Notes under the pieces: generated by a model
Databases searched by the model: none
What the model was told of the DNA's origin: nothing
What the model saw: only the letters and a program-made list of their open reading frames with translations
NCBI GenBank assembly: GCA_023384105.1
Contig: JAHDXR010000015.1
Coordinates: 30,163 to 94,162, forward strand
Origin: Hyphomonadaceae bacterium
GTDB lineage: Bacteria; Pseudomonadota; Alphaproteobacteria; Caulobacterales; Aquidulcibacteraceae
Direction of reading: 5' to 3'
DNA length: 64,000 nucleotides
Translations under genes and position numbers: made by a program
In this document: one piece after another, positions 53,211-62,142 of the stretch
Numbering within the stretch: the stretch's first letter is position 1
Layout: each line of letters opens with the position of its first letter

Positions 53211-54779
53211 TCAAACCATCCGCTGCTGGCCGCCCCAGAACCGCGCGCGGATCGCCTTCTTGTCGATCTTGCCGAGGTTCGTGAGCGGGATCGCGTCCCA
53301 GAACTCGATCGCCTTCGGCGCGTTGAGGCTGCCTTTGCGTGCCTTGACGAAGTCGATCAGCGCGCGTTCGCTGACGTCTTCGCCGGGATGCAGCACGACG
53401 ACAGCGCGGACTTCCTCGCCCCATTTCTCGTGCGGCGCGCCGACAACCGCCGCCTGCTTCACGGCCGGATGCTCGAACAGCGCGTCTTCGACCTCGCGCG
53501 GATAGACGTTGAAGCCGCCGGAGACGATCATGTCCTTCTTACGGTCGACAATGGTGATGAGGCCCTGGTCGCTGATGCGGGCGATGTCGCCCGTGTGCAG
53601 CCAGCCGTTGCGTATCGTGGCGGCGGTGGCCTCCGGATTGTCGAGATAGCCGGACATCATGTTCATGCTTTGGGCGATGACTTCGCCTGCTTCGCCCGGC
53701 GCGACGTCGGCGCCGTCGTCGTCGACGATGCGGAGTTTGGCCTGATAGGCGGCGCGTCCGGCGCTCATCAGCACGTCCGCTTCGTCGAACGCCGGATCGA
53801 CGTGCGCGGCGCGCGACAGCGCCGTCAGCACCATGGGCGCTTCGGTCTGGCCGAAGAACTGGGTGAGGATCGGGCCAAACACGCCGAGCGCCTGCTTCAG
53901 GCGCTCCGGCGCAATGGCGGATGCGCCGTAGAGGATGTTCTTGAGGCTTGAAAGATCGTAGTCGCCGCGCCGGGCGTGATCGAGCAGGACGTAGATCATG
54001 GTCGGCACGAGCAGCGTCGCTGTGGCGCGGTGAGTCTGGATTGCGTTCAGCAGAAGATCTGGATCGAAGTGGTCGAGGACAACGCAGCAGCCCTGTTTCA
54101 GCAGCACCGGCAGGATGAGGCAGCCGGAAGCGTGCGTCATCGGCGTGACGAACACGAACGTCTCGCCCTCGGCGATGCCGAACTCCAGCATCTCGGCGCA
54201 GTAGGTGTAGTACCAGGAGCGGTGCGAGAGCATCACGCCTTTCGGCCGCCCGGTCGTGCCGCCGGTGAAATAGATTCCGGCGATATCTTCCGCTTCGACC
54301 GGGCAGGGAACGAAGGGCGGCGGCGAGGACGCGAGCAGGGCGTGCAAAGTCGTGTCGCCGCCGGGCGTGCGCCGCTCGTCTCCGCCGACGCAGATGAACG
54401 TCTTTACCGTCTCAAGTCCCGGCCTGATCTGGCTGAGCCGCTCGGCGAACGTGTGATGGTAGATGAGCACGTCGCAGCGCGAAAAATTGAGGATGTAGGC
54501 GAGGTCGTCGTTGCCGAGCAGCACCGCGAGCGGCACGCGCGCCGCGCCCGTCTTTGCGACCGCGTACTCGCAGAAAACATACTCCGCGCAGTTGGCCATC
54601 AGGAAGGCGACGCGGGTTGTGCGGTCCACGCCCATATTCTGCAGAGCGGCCGCAATCTGCGCCGCGTGCGCGCCGATCTGCGCGTAGCTGAAGCGCCGTT
54701 CGCCGTCGACGATCGCCGTGCGCGCGCCGCCGTGCAGCACTGCGCGTTCGTAGAGTTCGCTGATGGTGGCGGGGGTCAA
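53211..54779 (-). CDS. Acyl-CoA synthetase (AMP-forming), ligase 1
   Basis: This 522-aa ANL-family enzyme shows the phosphate loop FTGGTTGRPKG (171-181), the AMP-binding region with DSYPxY-like flanks, and the C-terminal hinge NGWLHTGDIARISDQG and DRKKDMIVSGGFNVYP. The A10 lysine region is GKIDKKAIR near the end. It activates a carboxylic acid to its CoA thioester and starts the pathway encoded by this operon. The substrate is unknown. Confidence 0.92.
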   Translation of the reverse strand: MTPATISELYERAVLHGGARTAIVDGERRFSYAQIGAHAAQIAAALQNMGVDRTTRVAFLMANCAEYVFCEYAVAKTGAARVPLAVLLGNDDLAYILNFSRCDVLIYHHTFAERLSQIRPGLETVKTFICVGGDERRTPGGDTTLHALLASSPPPFVPCPVEAEDIAGIYFTGGTTGRPKGVMLSHRSWYYTYCAEMLEFGIAEGETFVFVTPMTHASGCLILPVLLKQGCCVVLDHFDPDLLLNAIQTHRATATLLVPTMIYVLLDHARRGDYDLSSLKNILYGASAIAPERLKQALGVFGPILTQFFGQTEAPMVLTALSRAAHVDPAFDEADVLMSAGRAAYQAKLRIVDDDGADVAPGEAGEVIAQSMNMMSGYLDNPEATAATIRNGWLHTGDIARISDQGLITIVDRKKDMIVSGGFNVYPREVEDALFEHPAVKQAAVVGAPHEKWGEEVRAVVVLHPGEDVSERALIDFVKARKGSLNAPKAIEFWDAIPLTNLGKIDKKAIRARFWGGQQRMV

Positions 54780-54797
54780 GTCTCTTTCTCCGCTCTG

Positions 54798-55247
54798 TCA
54801 GCCGCGCATATGGAACATCATCTTGTAGTCGAAGCTCATCACCGTTTCGCCGCGCTGATTGAGCACGGTGTAGAGCCAGACCTGCACGCCGCGCTGGGGA
54901 TCCTTGGTCCGGGTCTGCTCCTTGACCTCGACCCGCACACGGATGGTGTCGCCGATCAGGACCGGGCGATGCATGCGCATATCGTCGACGCCGAGCCAGG
55001 CGATGACCGAATCCGCGCCGACGCCGGAGAGCCCGACAAGGCCGACCGCGAGTGCGAATATCATCGGACCGTGGGCGAGGCGCTCGCCGAACCGGGTTTT
55101 CGCCGCATATTCCTTGTCCATGTGCAGCGGATAGAAATCGCCGGTGAGGCCCGCCCAGTTGACGACGTGGGTTTCGGTGACCGTGACCGCTCCGGTCTCG
55201 AACACTTCGCCGAGACGGAAATCGTCGCCGTACTTGGTTTGCGCCAT
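54798..55247 (-). CDS. MaoC-like (R)-hydratase, small single-hotdog type
   Basis: This 149-aa hotdog protein has the hydratase motif region GDFYPLHMDKEYA with Asp37 and His42, and RFGERLAHGPM. Length and motif fit MaoC-type enoyl-CoA hydratases such as ChsH1. The ATG at 55247 is chosen over the longer frame because the extension runs through the next gene and lacks family similarity. It lies between the CoA ligase and a DUF35 gene. Confidence 0.86.
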   Translation of the reverse strand: MAQTKYGDDFRLGEVFETGAVTVTETHVVNWAGLTGDFYPLHMDKEYAAKTRFGERLAHGPMIFALAVGLVGLSGVGADSVIAWLGVDDMRMHRPVLIGDTIRVRVEVKEQTRTKDPQRGVQVWLYTVLNQRGETVMSFDYKMMFHMRG

Positions 55248-55255
55248 CGTCTTTC

Positions 55256-55681
55256 TCAGGAGTTGGACGCCGGCCGGAATTTCGGCAGGACGAAATTGTC
55301 GTTGAGCCGTTCGAAGGTCACCACGACCTCCATGTCGCAACGCAGCTTGTCGGGATCGCAGCCGACGATGTTGGAAAGCATCTGCACGCCTTCTTCCAGC
55401 CGGATCACGGCGACGACGAACGGCATGTCGGCGATGAAGGCGGACGGCGCGTTGTTCTCAACGACCGTGTAGCTGTAGACGGTCCCGCGGCCTGACGCCG
55501 TGCGCCAGGCGATGCGCTCGCTGGCGCAGTGCGGACACGCCACGCGCGGATAGAAGATGAACTTGCTGCAGTCCTCGCACTGCTGCAGCGCCAATTGGCC
55601 TTTCGCGGCCGCATCCCAGAACGGGCGCGCCCAGGGCGCGACGACCGGCTCGGGTTTGGCAGGCGGAGAGACGGTGCTCAT
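55256..55681 (-). CDS. DUF35 OB-fold zinc-ribbon protein
   Basis: This 141-aa protein has a zinc-ribbon CEDC ... CPHC (Cys35, Cys38, Cys49, Cys52) followed by the OB-fold region (GTVYSYTVVENNAP, FVVAVIRLEEGVQML). DUF35 proteins form complexes with thiolase-like or MaoC partners; in steroid side-chain degradation the DUF35 domain of ChsH2 pairs with the retro-aldolase Ltp2. Here it is encoded 7 nt from the thiolase-like gene and 8 nt from the MaoC gene. Confidence 0.9.
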   Translation of the reverse strand: MSTVSPPAKPEPVVAPWARPFWDAAAKGQLALQQCEDCSKFIFYPRVACPHCASERIAWRTASGRGTVYSYTVVENNAPSAFIADMPFVVAVIRLEEGVQMLSNIVGCDPDKLRCDMEVVVTFERLNDNFVLPKFRPASNS

Positions 55682-55688
55682 GCGGGCC

Positions 55689-56876
55689 TCACGAAGGAAT
55701 CTCTGTGCCGAGGATGGTCACCTGCGCGTCCATGTAGGTGCCGCCCACCGCCGTCTCGACGGCGAAGCGGGCGTTGGGGGCCTGGCGCTCGCCGGCTTTC
55801 CCCATCAGCTGGCGCGCCGCTTCGACGAGCAGGGAGACCGAGCCGCCGGCGCCGATATGGCCTTTGGAAAGCATGCCGCCGTCGGTTGTCGTCGGCAGGC
55901 GTCCGCCCGGCCAGGTGTCGCCGCGCAGAAAAATCTCGCCGGCTTCGCCGCGGCCGCACAGGCCGAGTTCCTCGAAGGCGATGAGCTGATAGATCGGATA
56001 GGAATCGTAGATCTCGGCGACGTCGATATCCGCCGGCGTCAGGCCGGCTTCGCCGAACGCCTGCTGGGCGGCCTTGGCCCAGCCGAAGCGGGTGAGATCG
56101 GGCTCCTGGTGAAACGCGAAGTGGGTGACGGCGCCGCCCTCGCCAAGCACGTAGGCGGGCGTGTCGGTCAGGTCGCGCGCGCGTTCGGCCGAGGTGACGA
56201 TGAAGGCGGCGCCGCCATCGAGCAGCATGTTCGAATGCTTGGCGCGCAGCGGCGTGGACAGCATCTTCGAGGCCATCACCTCCTCAAGCGTAAGCGGCTT
56301 GCGGAAGAAGGCGTTGGGGTTGAGTTCGGCCCACTTGCGGTTCGATACGCAGACCGCGGAGAGATGTTCGTCGGTGGCGCCGGTTTCGTACTTGTAGCGC
56401 GTGGTCGTGAGCGCGGCGACCGTGGAGTAGTGCTGGCCGTAGGGCGTCTCCCATTCCGCGGAGATGCCGGCGGTGGAGAACAGGTCGATGCCGCCCTGGC
56501 TCGACACGCCGGTGCCGAGCTTGTCGGTATGGACGAACAGAACCGCTTCGGCGCGGCCGGTTTCGATGAGGGCGCTGGCCATGCGCAGTCCGTTGGTGCT
56601 GCTCGAACCGCCGGAAAAGACCTGACAATTGCCGACGACGTTCTTGAGGCCGAGTTCCTCCACCACCCGGCAGGTCACCAGTTCGGTGTTGAACTGGCCG
56701 CTGAACAGCGCGCCGGTCGGCATGACGAAATCGATCTCGTCCTTGCCGATGCCGGCGTCCTCGATCGCCATCCGCGCGGCGTCGAGGGCGAACGAAATGG
56801 CAGGACGCTCGGGATACCTGCCCGTCGGAATCTCGCCGATGCCGACGATGGCGGTTTTTCCGCGCGTCCTGCTCAT
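55689..56876 (-). CDS. Thiolase-like protein, probably lacking the nucleophilic Cys (Ltp2-type candidate)
   Basis: This 395-aa protein has the SCP-x/thiolase fold. At the place of the usual nucleophile (Cys in a CATG/CASG-type turn) the sequence reads GNCQVFSGGSSST. Cys84 sits six residues upstream of the GSSS helix start, so the canonical Cys appears missing under the natural alignment. The C-terminal SKGHIGAGGSVSLL keeps the catalytic His. Cys-less members next to DUF35 act as aldolases (Ltp2). The start at 56876 replaces an upstream extension with no similarity. Ordinary thiolase activity is not excluded. Confidence 0.8.
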   Translation of the reverse strand: MSRTRGKTAIVGIGEIPTGRYPERPAISFALDAARMAIEDAGIGKDEIDFVMPTGALFSGQFNTELVTCRVVEELGLKNVVGNCQVFSGGSSSTNGLRMASALIETGRAEAVLFVHTDKLGTGVSSQGGIDLFSTAGISAEWETPYGQHYSTVAALTTTRYKYETGATDEHLSAVCVSNRKWAELNPNAFFRKPLTLEEVMASKMLSTPLRAKHSNMLLDGGAAFIVTSAERARDLTDTPAYVLGEGGAVTHFAFHQEPDLTRFGWAKAAQQAFGEAGLTPADIDVAEIYDSYPIYQLIAFEELGLCGRGEAGEIFLRGDTWPGGRLPTTTDGGMLSKGHIGAGGSVSLLVEAARQLMGKAGERQAPNARFAVETAVGGTYMDAQVTILGTEIPS

Positions 56877-56890
56877 CGTTCGCTCTCCGC

Positions 56891-58501
56891 TTACGCCGCG
56901 ACGGCCGGGATGCCCCGATGGAATTGCGGGAAGATCGCTTCCTCCCGTTGCGTGCCGGTGATGGCGTCCACGCACATCACCGCCGAAAGTGATGCGCCGT
57001 CAACGCCGCCGCCCCACAGCCGGGCGCCATACTGGTCGCCGGCGAAGTAGAGGCCTTCGACCCAGGGAGACTTCACGTCCGGACGATCCGTGCCGACCGG
57101 GCGCCACAGGCCGTAGGCCTCGGGCGAAGGCGTCCAGATGCAGAACTCCATGTCTTCTTCCCAGTGCGGGAAGGTGCGCTTGGCCCAGTCCTCGCAGAGG
57201 CTGATGACGCGCCCGACGCGATCGGGATTGCGCATCTCCTTGTCGGTCAAGGCCGTGGAGAAGAGATATTCGCGCTTGTTCGCAGGCCCGCGCTTCGAGG
57301 TGCCGTCGCCCCAGGCGGTGAAGTCGCACATCACCATGTCGACGACGCCGATGAAGCCTTCGTCGGGCGTGGTGATGCCGGGCATGTAGACGAAGCTGCC
57401 TTCGGCGATGCCGATGTCCGGCAGCTGCGGGCGCTTCATGCCGTACCATCCGGTCAGGAGGCCGGCGCCCCAGAATTCCTGCTGCAGGAGCTGCACCCAC
57501 TCGGCGGGGAACGCCTGTTTGGGCAGCACGTTGAAAATGTACTTGGGCGGGATCGTGCAGATGACGTTGTCGGCCAGGATCACGCGGTCTTCGTCATAGG
57601 CGTTGTCGGTGGCGCCGATGCGGACGCCGACGGCGCGGCCGTTCTCGATCAGGACTTCCTTCACCCGCGTGTTGCGCAGCACCTGGCCGCCATGCTCGAG
57701 CACGACGCGTTCGAACGCCTGGGGAATGGCGATGCAGCCCGGATCGTCGGCCGTGGCCACCGAGCCGCTGACCAGGTTCATGCGGATGTCGCCGGCGATC
57801 GCCATGTAGCCCAGAAAGTCGCCGGTCGGCGTCATGGCCGGCTCGGCTTGCGCCGTCTGCGAGGCCGCCAGCACCTTGATGTAATCGTAGGCCTCGGGAT
57901 GCATCTGGCGCTGCTCGAGCCAGGTCTGCAGCGGCGTCCGCATCAGGTTGGCCATGTCGTCGAAGGTGGAGCGCGCCATGTCCGAGAGCTGCGTCATGGT
58001 GGCGTTGAAGCCCTCGGGCGACATCCAGGGATAAGGTTTGCCCTTCTCGACCTGATAGGCCTTGGTCGGCTTGCCTTCACCTTCCCATTTGACGAAGGCG
58101 AGGCCGCGGTTGAGCGGGAGCTTGTGCCCCACGCCGAGGTGATCCATCAGGAAGTTGACGCGCCCGCGATTGCCCCAGAACAGGCCGTGGCCGCCGGCTT
58201 CGAAGACGCGCCCGTCCAACAGGCCGCGATCGAAAATTTCCTGGATGTCGGGCGTGCACTTGCCGAGCTGGCAATGCGCATAGGCGAGCGACCTGCGAAA
58301 CGCGTCGGCGTCCATTTCGACGCCGTCGGCGACGACCTTGTCGCCTTTGCCGACATACGAAAGCGTGCGCCCGCCGACGAACGGCGCGCGTTCCAGCACA
58401 ATGACCCGCTGGCCGTCGTCCTTCGCCAGCAAAGCTGCAGCGCCCAGGCCGGCGACGCCGGCGCCGATCACCACGGTATCCACTTTCTGATTCGCGGACA
58501 T
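56891..58501 (-). CDS. FAD/NAD(P)-dependent oxidoreductase, phytoene desaturase-like
   Basis: This 536-aa protein begins with the dinucleotide-binding motif VVIGAGVAGLGAAALLA (about 10-26) and VLERAPFVGGRTLSYVG. The C-terminal YFAGDQYGARLWGGGVDGASLSA motif is the second FAD-binding region of the carotenoid desaturase/oxidase group. The ATG at 58501 has GGAGGG ahead of it; the longer frame has no family similarity. It is the first gene of the minus-strand acyl-CoA operon. The substrate is unknown, but a hydrophobic or isoprenoid-like compound is usual for the group. Confidence 0.85.
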   Translation of the reverse strand: MSANQKVDTVVIGAGVAGLGAAALLAKDDGQRVIVLERAPFVGGRTLSYVGKGDKVVADGVEMDADAFRRSLAYAHCQLGKCTPDIQEIFDRGLLDGRVFEAGGHGLFWGNRGRVNFLMDHLGVGHKLPLNRGLAFVKWEGEGKPTKAYQVEKGKPYPWMSPEGFNATMTQLSDMARSTFDDMANLMRTPLQTWLEQRQMHPEAYDYIKVLAASQTAQAEPAMTPTGDFLGYMAIAGDIRMNLVSGSVATADDPGCIAIPQAFERVVLEHGGQVLRNTRVKEVLIENGRAVGVRIGATDNAYDEDRVILADNVICTIPPKYIFNVLPKQAFPAEWVQLLQQEFWGAGLLTGWYGMKRPQLPDIGIAEGSFVYMPGITTPDEGFIGVVDMVMCDFTAWGDGTSKRGPANKREYLFSTALTDKEMRNPDRVGRVISLCEDWAKRTFPHWEEDMEFCIWTPSPEAYGLWRPVGTDRPDVKSPWVEGLYFAGDQYGARLWGGGVDGASLSAVMCVDAITGTQREEAIFPQFHRGIPAVAA

Positions 58502-58606
58502 CTTCCCTCCGACCGCCATTAATTCGGCTATGATACTTACTGCTGGACCCGTTCCGGTTTGCGCCCGTGCGGAAATCCAGAAAACGAAAGAAACAGTATG
58601 CTTGAA

Positions 58607-58622
58607 AGTTTCGTTATGCAAG
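58607..58622. promoter_or_regulatory. AGTTTCGTTATGCAAG site, candidate HxlR operator copy 1
   Basis: This 16-nt site, with flanking GCTTG...CAAGC arms (58600-58604 and 58619-58623), lies between the FAD oxidoreductase gene and the tandem-HTH regulator. It matches 15 of 16 bases at 59749-59764 ahead of the SDR gene. A poorer match, ATTGTTATGAAAG, is near 61935 upstream of the second CoA ligase. Confidence 0.5.
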
Positions 58623-58773
58623 CGGCTAGATGGCGCAGGGCGGCTTTACGCTAGGTGCGCCGGAGCGGAATGGGGTGACAAAGCGTCCGGCTGCCGGTCT
58701 ATTGGCGGTTGCACAGCGCGCTGCTTGTTGGGGCGCCGGGGACTTTTTGCTTCTTAGGACGGTGCGGCGCTCA

Positions 58774-59715
58774 ATGAACAAGCGAACGGCGGGAAGTCGG
58801 GTGTCGGCGAGCGATGCGGCGCCGGCGCACTGGATGATCCGTTCGAACCTCGTGAACCGCGTTCTCGACGTCATCGGGGACGCCTGGATCATGCAGATTC
58901 TCTCGGTGCTGATGTCGGGGCCGCACCGGTTCGATCAGATCGTCGCGCTGATCAACGTGCCCCGCAGCACGCTGGCGGCGCGCCTGCGTCAGCTGGTGGA
59001 AGCGGGCTGCGTCATCAAGCAGGAGGCGGGTGCGAAGGGCCGGAAAGGCGCTCCAGGCTATCGGCTCACCGCAAAGGGCGGCGACCTGGCGCCGACGCTG
59101 AAACTCATCCGGCAATGGAACGACCACTGGCGGGTGTCGGGGCGGGTGTTGAGCGGCGCCATGCCGCCAAATCCCTGTGGGCATGCGGCGAATGTGGAGG
59201 TGATCTGCGCCTGCTGCGGCCGCCAGAGCGACGCCCGCGACATGAAAGTCTTCCAGTCGAGCCTGCATCCTGTCGAGCCGCGCCTGCCGCCGAACAAGCG
59301 TGTGCGCACGTCGGAAGTGTTCGCCGAAAGCGACGCCGCCATCCCGGCCGAAGGCGTGCTCGGCGACCGCTGGGCGGGCTTGATCGTCGCCGCCGCCTTC
59401 TTCGGGGCCACCAAATATTCCGACATAGAAGGCGCGCTGCGGATCGCGCCCAACATACTCGCGGCGCGGCTTGAACGGCTGACGAAGCAGGGACTGCTGT
59501 CGCGGACGCTGTATCAGAGCAGTCCGCCGCGCCACGCCTATCATCTGACCGAAAAGGGCCTGAGCCTCTATCCGATCATCGTTGCGATGGACGCCTGGGC
59601 GCGCAAATGGATGAAGCCGCGCGAGGACCTGGGCTGGCGCATTCTGCACAAGCCCTGCCTGGAATGGTTTGCGCCGCGGATTCAGTGCGCGCGATGCAAG
59701 GCCGACGTGTTCTGA
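58774..59715 (+). CDS. Tandem HxlR-type DNA-binding regulator
   Basis: This 313-aa protein contains two winged-helix domains of the HxlR type. The first (about residues 25-115) has LDVIGDAWIMQILSVLM and FDQIVALINVPRSTLAARLRQLVEAG; the second (about 190-260) has LGDRWAGLIVAAAFFGATKYSDIEGALRIAPNILAARLERLTKQG. Between them and at the end are Cys groups (CACC, and QCARC at the C-terminus) that could bind a metal. HxlR proteins are normally single-domain dimers. The ATG at 58774 avoids an N-terminal extension of no similarity; 58630 is the alternative. Confidence 0.83.
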   Translation: MNKRTAGSRVSASDAAPAHWMIRSNLVNRVLDVIGDAWIMQILSVLMSGPHRFDQIVALINVPRSTLAARLRQLVEAGCVIKQEAGAKGRKGAPGYRLTAKGGDLAPTLKLIRQWNDHWRVSGRVLSGAMPPNPCGHAANVEVICACCGRQSDARDMKVFQSSLHPVEPRLPPNKRVRTSEVFAESDAAIPAEGVLGDRWAGLIVAAAFFGATKYSDIEGALRIAPNILAARLERLTKQGLLSRTLYQSSPPRHAYHLTEKGLSLYPIIVAMDAWARKWMKPREDLGWRILHKPCLEWFAPRIQCARCKADVF

Positions 59716-59748
59716 AGCGCCCGCGCGGCGCTCTGGCGCAGGTTTATC

Positions 59749-59764
59749 AGTTGCGTTATGCAAG
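59749..59764. promoter_or_regulatory. AGTTGCGTTATGCAAG site, candidate HxlR operator copy 2
   Basis: 15 of 16 bases match the site at 58607-58622. It lies 78 nt before the SDR gene, so the same regulator could control both the divergent minus-strand operon and the plus-strand genes. Confidence 0.5.
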
Positions 59765-59841
59765 TTAGGCTGCTAAGCCGGCCCGGGCCGTGGAGGCGAC
59801 GCCGCGAAGCTGGCGCGCCCGGCTGGAGAAGGCGTCCTTGC

Positions 59842-60606
59842 ATGTTTGATTTGTCCGGAAAAGTAGCAGTCATCACGGGGTCGAGCAGGGGCATCGGCCG
59901 CTCGGTGGCGGAGTGCATGGCGCGCGCCGGCGCGCGCGTGGTCGTCTCCAGCCGCAAGGCCGACGCCTGCGCCGCGGTGGTGGACAGCATCGTAAGCGCG
60001 GGCGGCGAAGCGGTCGCCGTGCCCTGCAACGTGTCTCAAAGCGCGCAGCTGCAAAGTCTCGTCGATGAGAGCGTGAAGGCCTTCGGCGGCATCGACATCC
60101 TGGTCTGCAACGCCGCCGTGAATCCGTATTTCGGCCCGATGGCGTCCATGCCCGAGGACGCCTACGACAAGATCATGAACAGCAACGTGAAGGCGAATTT
60201 TCTCCTGTGCAACATGGCCGCGCCGCACATGGTCGGCCGGGGCGGCGGAAACATCATCATCGTCTCCAGCATCGGCGGCGGACAGGGCAGCGCAACCTTG
60301 GGCGTTTACGGCATGTCCAAGGCGGCGGATTTTTCGCTGACCAAGAACCTGGCGATCGAGTGGGGCCCGAAGGGCATCCGCGCCAACTGCATCGCGCCCG
60401 GCCTGATCAAGACCGACTTCTCGCGCGCGCTCTGGGAAAACCCCAAGCTGCTGAAGAATGTCGAAGAGGGCACCCCCTTGCGCCGCATCGGTCAAGCTGA
60501 TGACATAGGCGGCGTGGCGGTGTTCCTCGCGTCGAGGGCGGCGGACTACATCACCGGCCAGACGATCGTCGTCGATGGCGGGATCACGGTGAAAGAGCCC
60601 GCATAG
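59842..60606 (+). CDS. Short-chain dehydrogenase/reductase
   Basis: This 254-aa SDR has TGSSRGIG (12-19), NAA (90-92), Ser142/143, and YGMSK with Tyr156 and Lys160, the full catalytic set. The DYITGQTIVVDGGI ending is that of the FabG-like classical group. It probably oxidises a hydroxyacyl-CoA or alcohol in the local pathway. The ATG at 59842 has GGAGAAGG ahead; the longer frame has no similarity. Confidence 0.92.
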   Translation: MFDLSGKVAVITGSSRGIGRSVAECMARAGARVVVSSRKADACAAVVDSIVSAGGEAVAVPCNVSQSAQLQSLVDESVKAFGGIDILVCNAAVNPYFGPMASMPEDAYDKIMNSNVKANFLLCNMAAPHMVGRGGGNIIIVSSIGGGQGSATLGVYGMSKAADFSLTKNLAIEWGPKGIRANCIAPGLIKTDFSRALWENPKLLKNVEEGTPLRRIGQADDIGGVAVFLASRAADYITGQTIVVDGGITVKEPA

Positions 60607-60629
60607 AAACGCCTGACGAAAGGCATAAC

Positions 60630-61862
60630 ATGGATTTCACGCACACGCCGAAGATGCTGGCCCTGCAGTCGCAGGTCCGCGATTTCTTGGACCGGCATAT
60701 CGTTCCGGCAATCCCGCGCTGGAAGCAGGAGGTCGAGGCGGGCGCGCCCCATCCCGCTTTCATGGAGGATCTCAAGGCGTTGGCCCGGTCCGAAGGGCTG
60801 TGGAATCTCTTCCTGCCGGGACTTCACGCCGACGAACCGGGCCAGGCGCTGAGCAATCTGGAATATGCGCCGCTCGCGGAAATCATGGGCCGGGTGATGT
60901 GGGCCTCGGAGGTGTTCAACTGCAGCGCCCCCGACACCGGCAACATGGAAATACTGCACCTGTTTGCGACGCCCGAGCAGCGCGAACGCTGGCTGAAGCC
61001 GTTGCTGGAAGGCGAGATCCGCTCCTGCTTCGCCATGACCGAGCCGGATGTCGCCTCGTCCGACGCCAGCAATATCCAGACCTCCATTCGCCGCGACGGC
61101 GGCGACTACGTGATCAACGGGCGCAAGTGGTTCATCTCCGGCGCGGCGCATCCGCACTGCCGCTTCGCGATCGTTATGGGCGTCACCGATCCGGACAATG
61201 ACCGGCATCGGCGCCAGAGCATGGTCATCGTTCCGTTCGACACGCCCGGCCTTGAGATCGTGCGCAACATTCCGGTCATGCGCCATCTGTCGGCGGAAGG
61301 GCATTGCGAGATCGTGCTGCGCAATGTGCGCGTGCCGGCGGAGAATCTCATCGGCGAAGAGGGCGCCGGTTTCGCCATCGCTCAGGCGCGGCTCGGGCCG
61401 GGGCGCATCCATCACTGCATGCGCTCGATCGGCCAGTGCGAGCTGGCGCTGGAGCTGATGTGCGCCCGCGCCGCGGAACGCAAATCGTTCGGGCGCTATC
61501 TGCACGAGCACGGCGCGGTCGCGGAGTGGATCGCCCGCTCCCGCATCGAGATCGACCAGGCGCGGCTGCTGGTCATGCGCGCGGCGTGGCTGATCGATCG
61601 CCACGGCGCCAAGGGCGCGGCCAAGGAGATCGCCATGATCAAGGCCGTGGCGCCGTCGCTTCAGACCCAGGTCTGCGATCGCGCCATGCAGACCTTCGGC
61701 GCGATGGGGCTGTCGGAAGACGCGCCGGTCGCCGACCTGTGGACCTGGGGGCGCGTGCTGCGCATCGCCGACGGGCCGGACGAGGTCCATCTCGCCAGCG
61801 TGGCGAAGCAGGAAATACGCGAGCAGAGCCACAAGCGCGCCGAAGCGATCCGCTACCTGTAG
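60630..61862 (+). CDS. Acyl-CoA dehydrogenase, second type
   Basis: This 410-aa flavoprotein shows FAMTEPDVASSDASNIQTS in the beta domain, GAAHPHCRFAIVMG and RPGGFVHxM-like arginine-rich contacts, and the C-terminal QTFGAMGLSEDAP region. It is a different subfamily from the one at 52016. It lies 23 nt after the SDR gene and is followed by a CoA ligase, so the three may form an operon feeding the same CoA pathway. Confidence 0.9.
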   Translation: MDFTHTPKMLALQSQVRDFLDRHIVPAIPRWKQEVEAGAPHPAFMEDLKALARSEGLWNLFLPGLHADEPGQALSNLEYAPLAEIMGRVMWASEVFNCSAPDTGNMEILHLFATPEQRERWLKPLLEGEIRSCFAMTEPDVASSDASNIQTSIRRDGGDYVINGRKWFISGAAHPHCRFAIVMGVTDPDNDRHRRQSMVIVPFDTPGLEIVRNIPVMRHLSAEGHCEIVLRNVRVPAENLIGEEGAGFAIAQARLGPGRIHHCMRSIGQCELALELMCARAAERKSFGRYLHEHGAVAEWIARSRIEIDQARLLVMRAAWLIDRHGAKGAAKEIAMIKAVAPSLQTQVCDRAMQTFGAMGLSEDAPVADLWTWGRVLRIADGPDEVHLASVAKQEIREQSHKRAEAIRYL

Positions 61863-62142
61863 GACGCGCTGAAAAACGCATCGGCAAAGACGGCCGCGAG
61901 GCCGAATTCGCTTGCGGGACAGTCCCACAGAAGTATTGTTATGAAAGTCACTTCTTCGCTTGGCTGAAGGGCGTCGGATGCGGCTGCGCGATGCGCCGAG
62001 GCGCAATCGTGGGTCGTTTCCGACGCCGGGCGGCCAGGCCGGGATTCATTTCACGGGAGCACACGCATGGCGAGTGAACGCATGACCGCGCCGCCGATCG
62101 CGCCCCACGCGGCTCGGATTCGTTTGCGTGGGGCGAACTGAG
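61863..62142. other. Leader and gap upstream of the second CoA ligase
   Basis: This 280-nt gap holds no gene. It includes the weak ATTGTTATGAAAG site near 61935 and a 10-bp hairpin (62101-62110 with 62126-62135, 15-nt loop) just before the ligase ATG. The hairpin could affect translation. Confidence 0.55.
62101..62135 (+). promoter_or_regulatory. Hairpin in the leader of the second CoA ligase
   Basis: CGCCCCACGC (62101-62110) pairs perfectly with GCGTGGGGCG (62126-62135). The stem includes the GTG at 62128 that could serve as a start, which argues for the ATG at 62143 as the true start. Confidence 0.55.
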
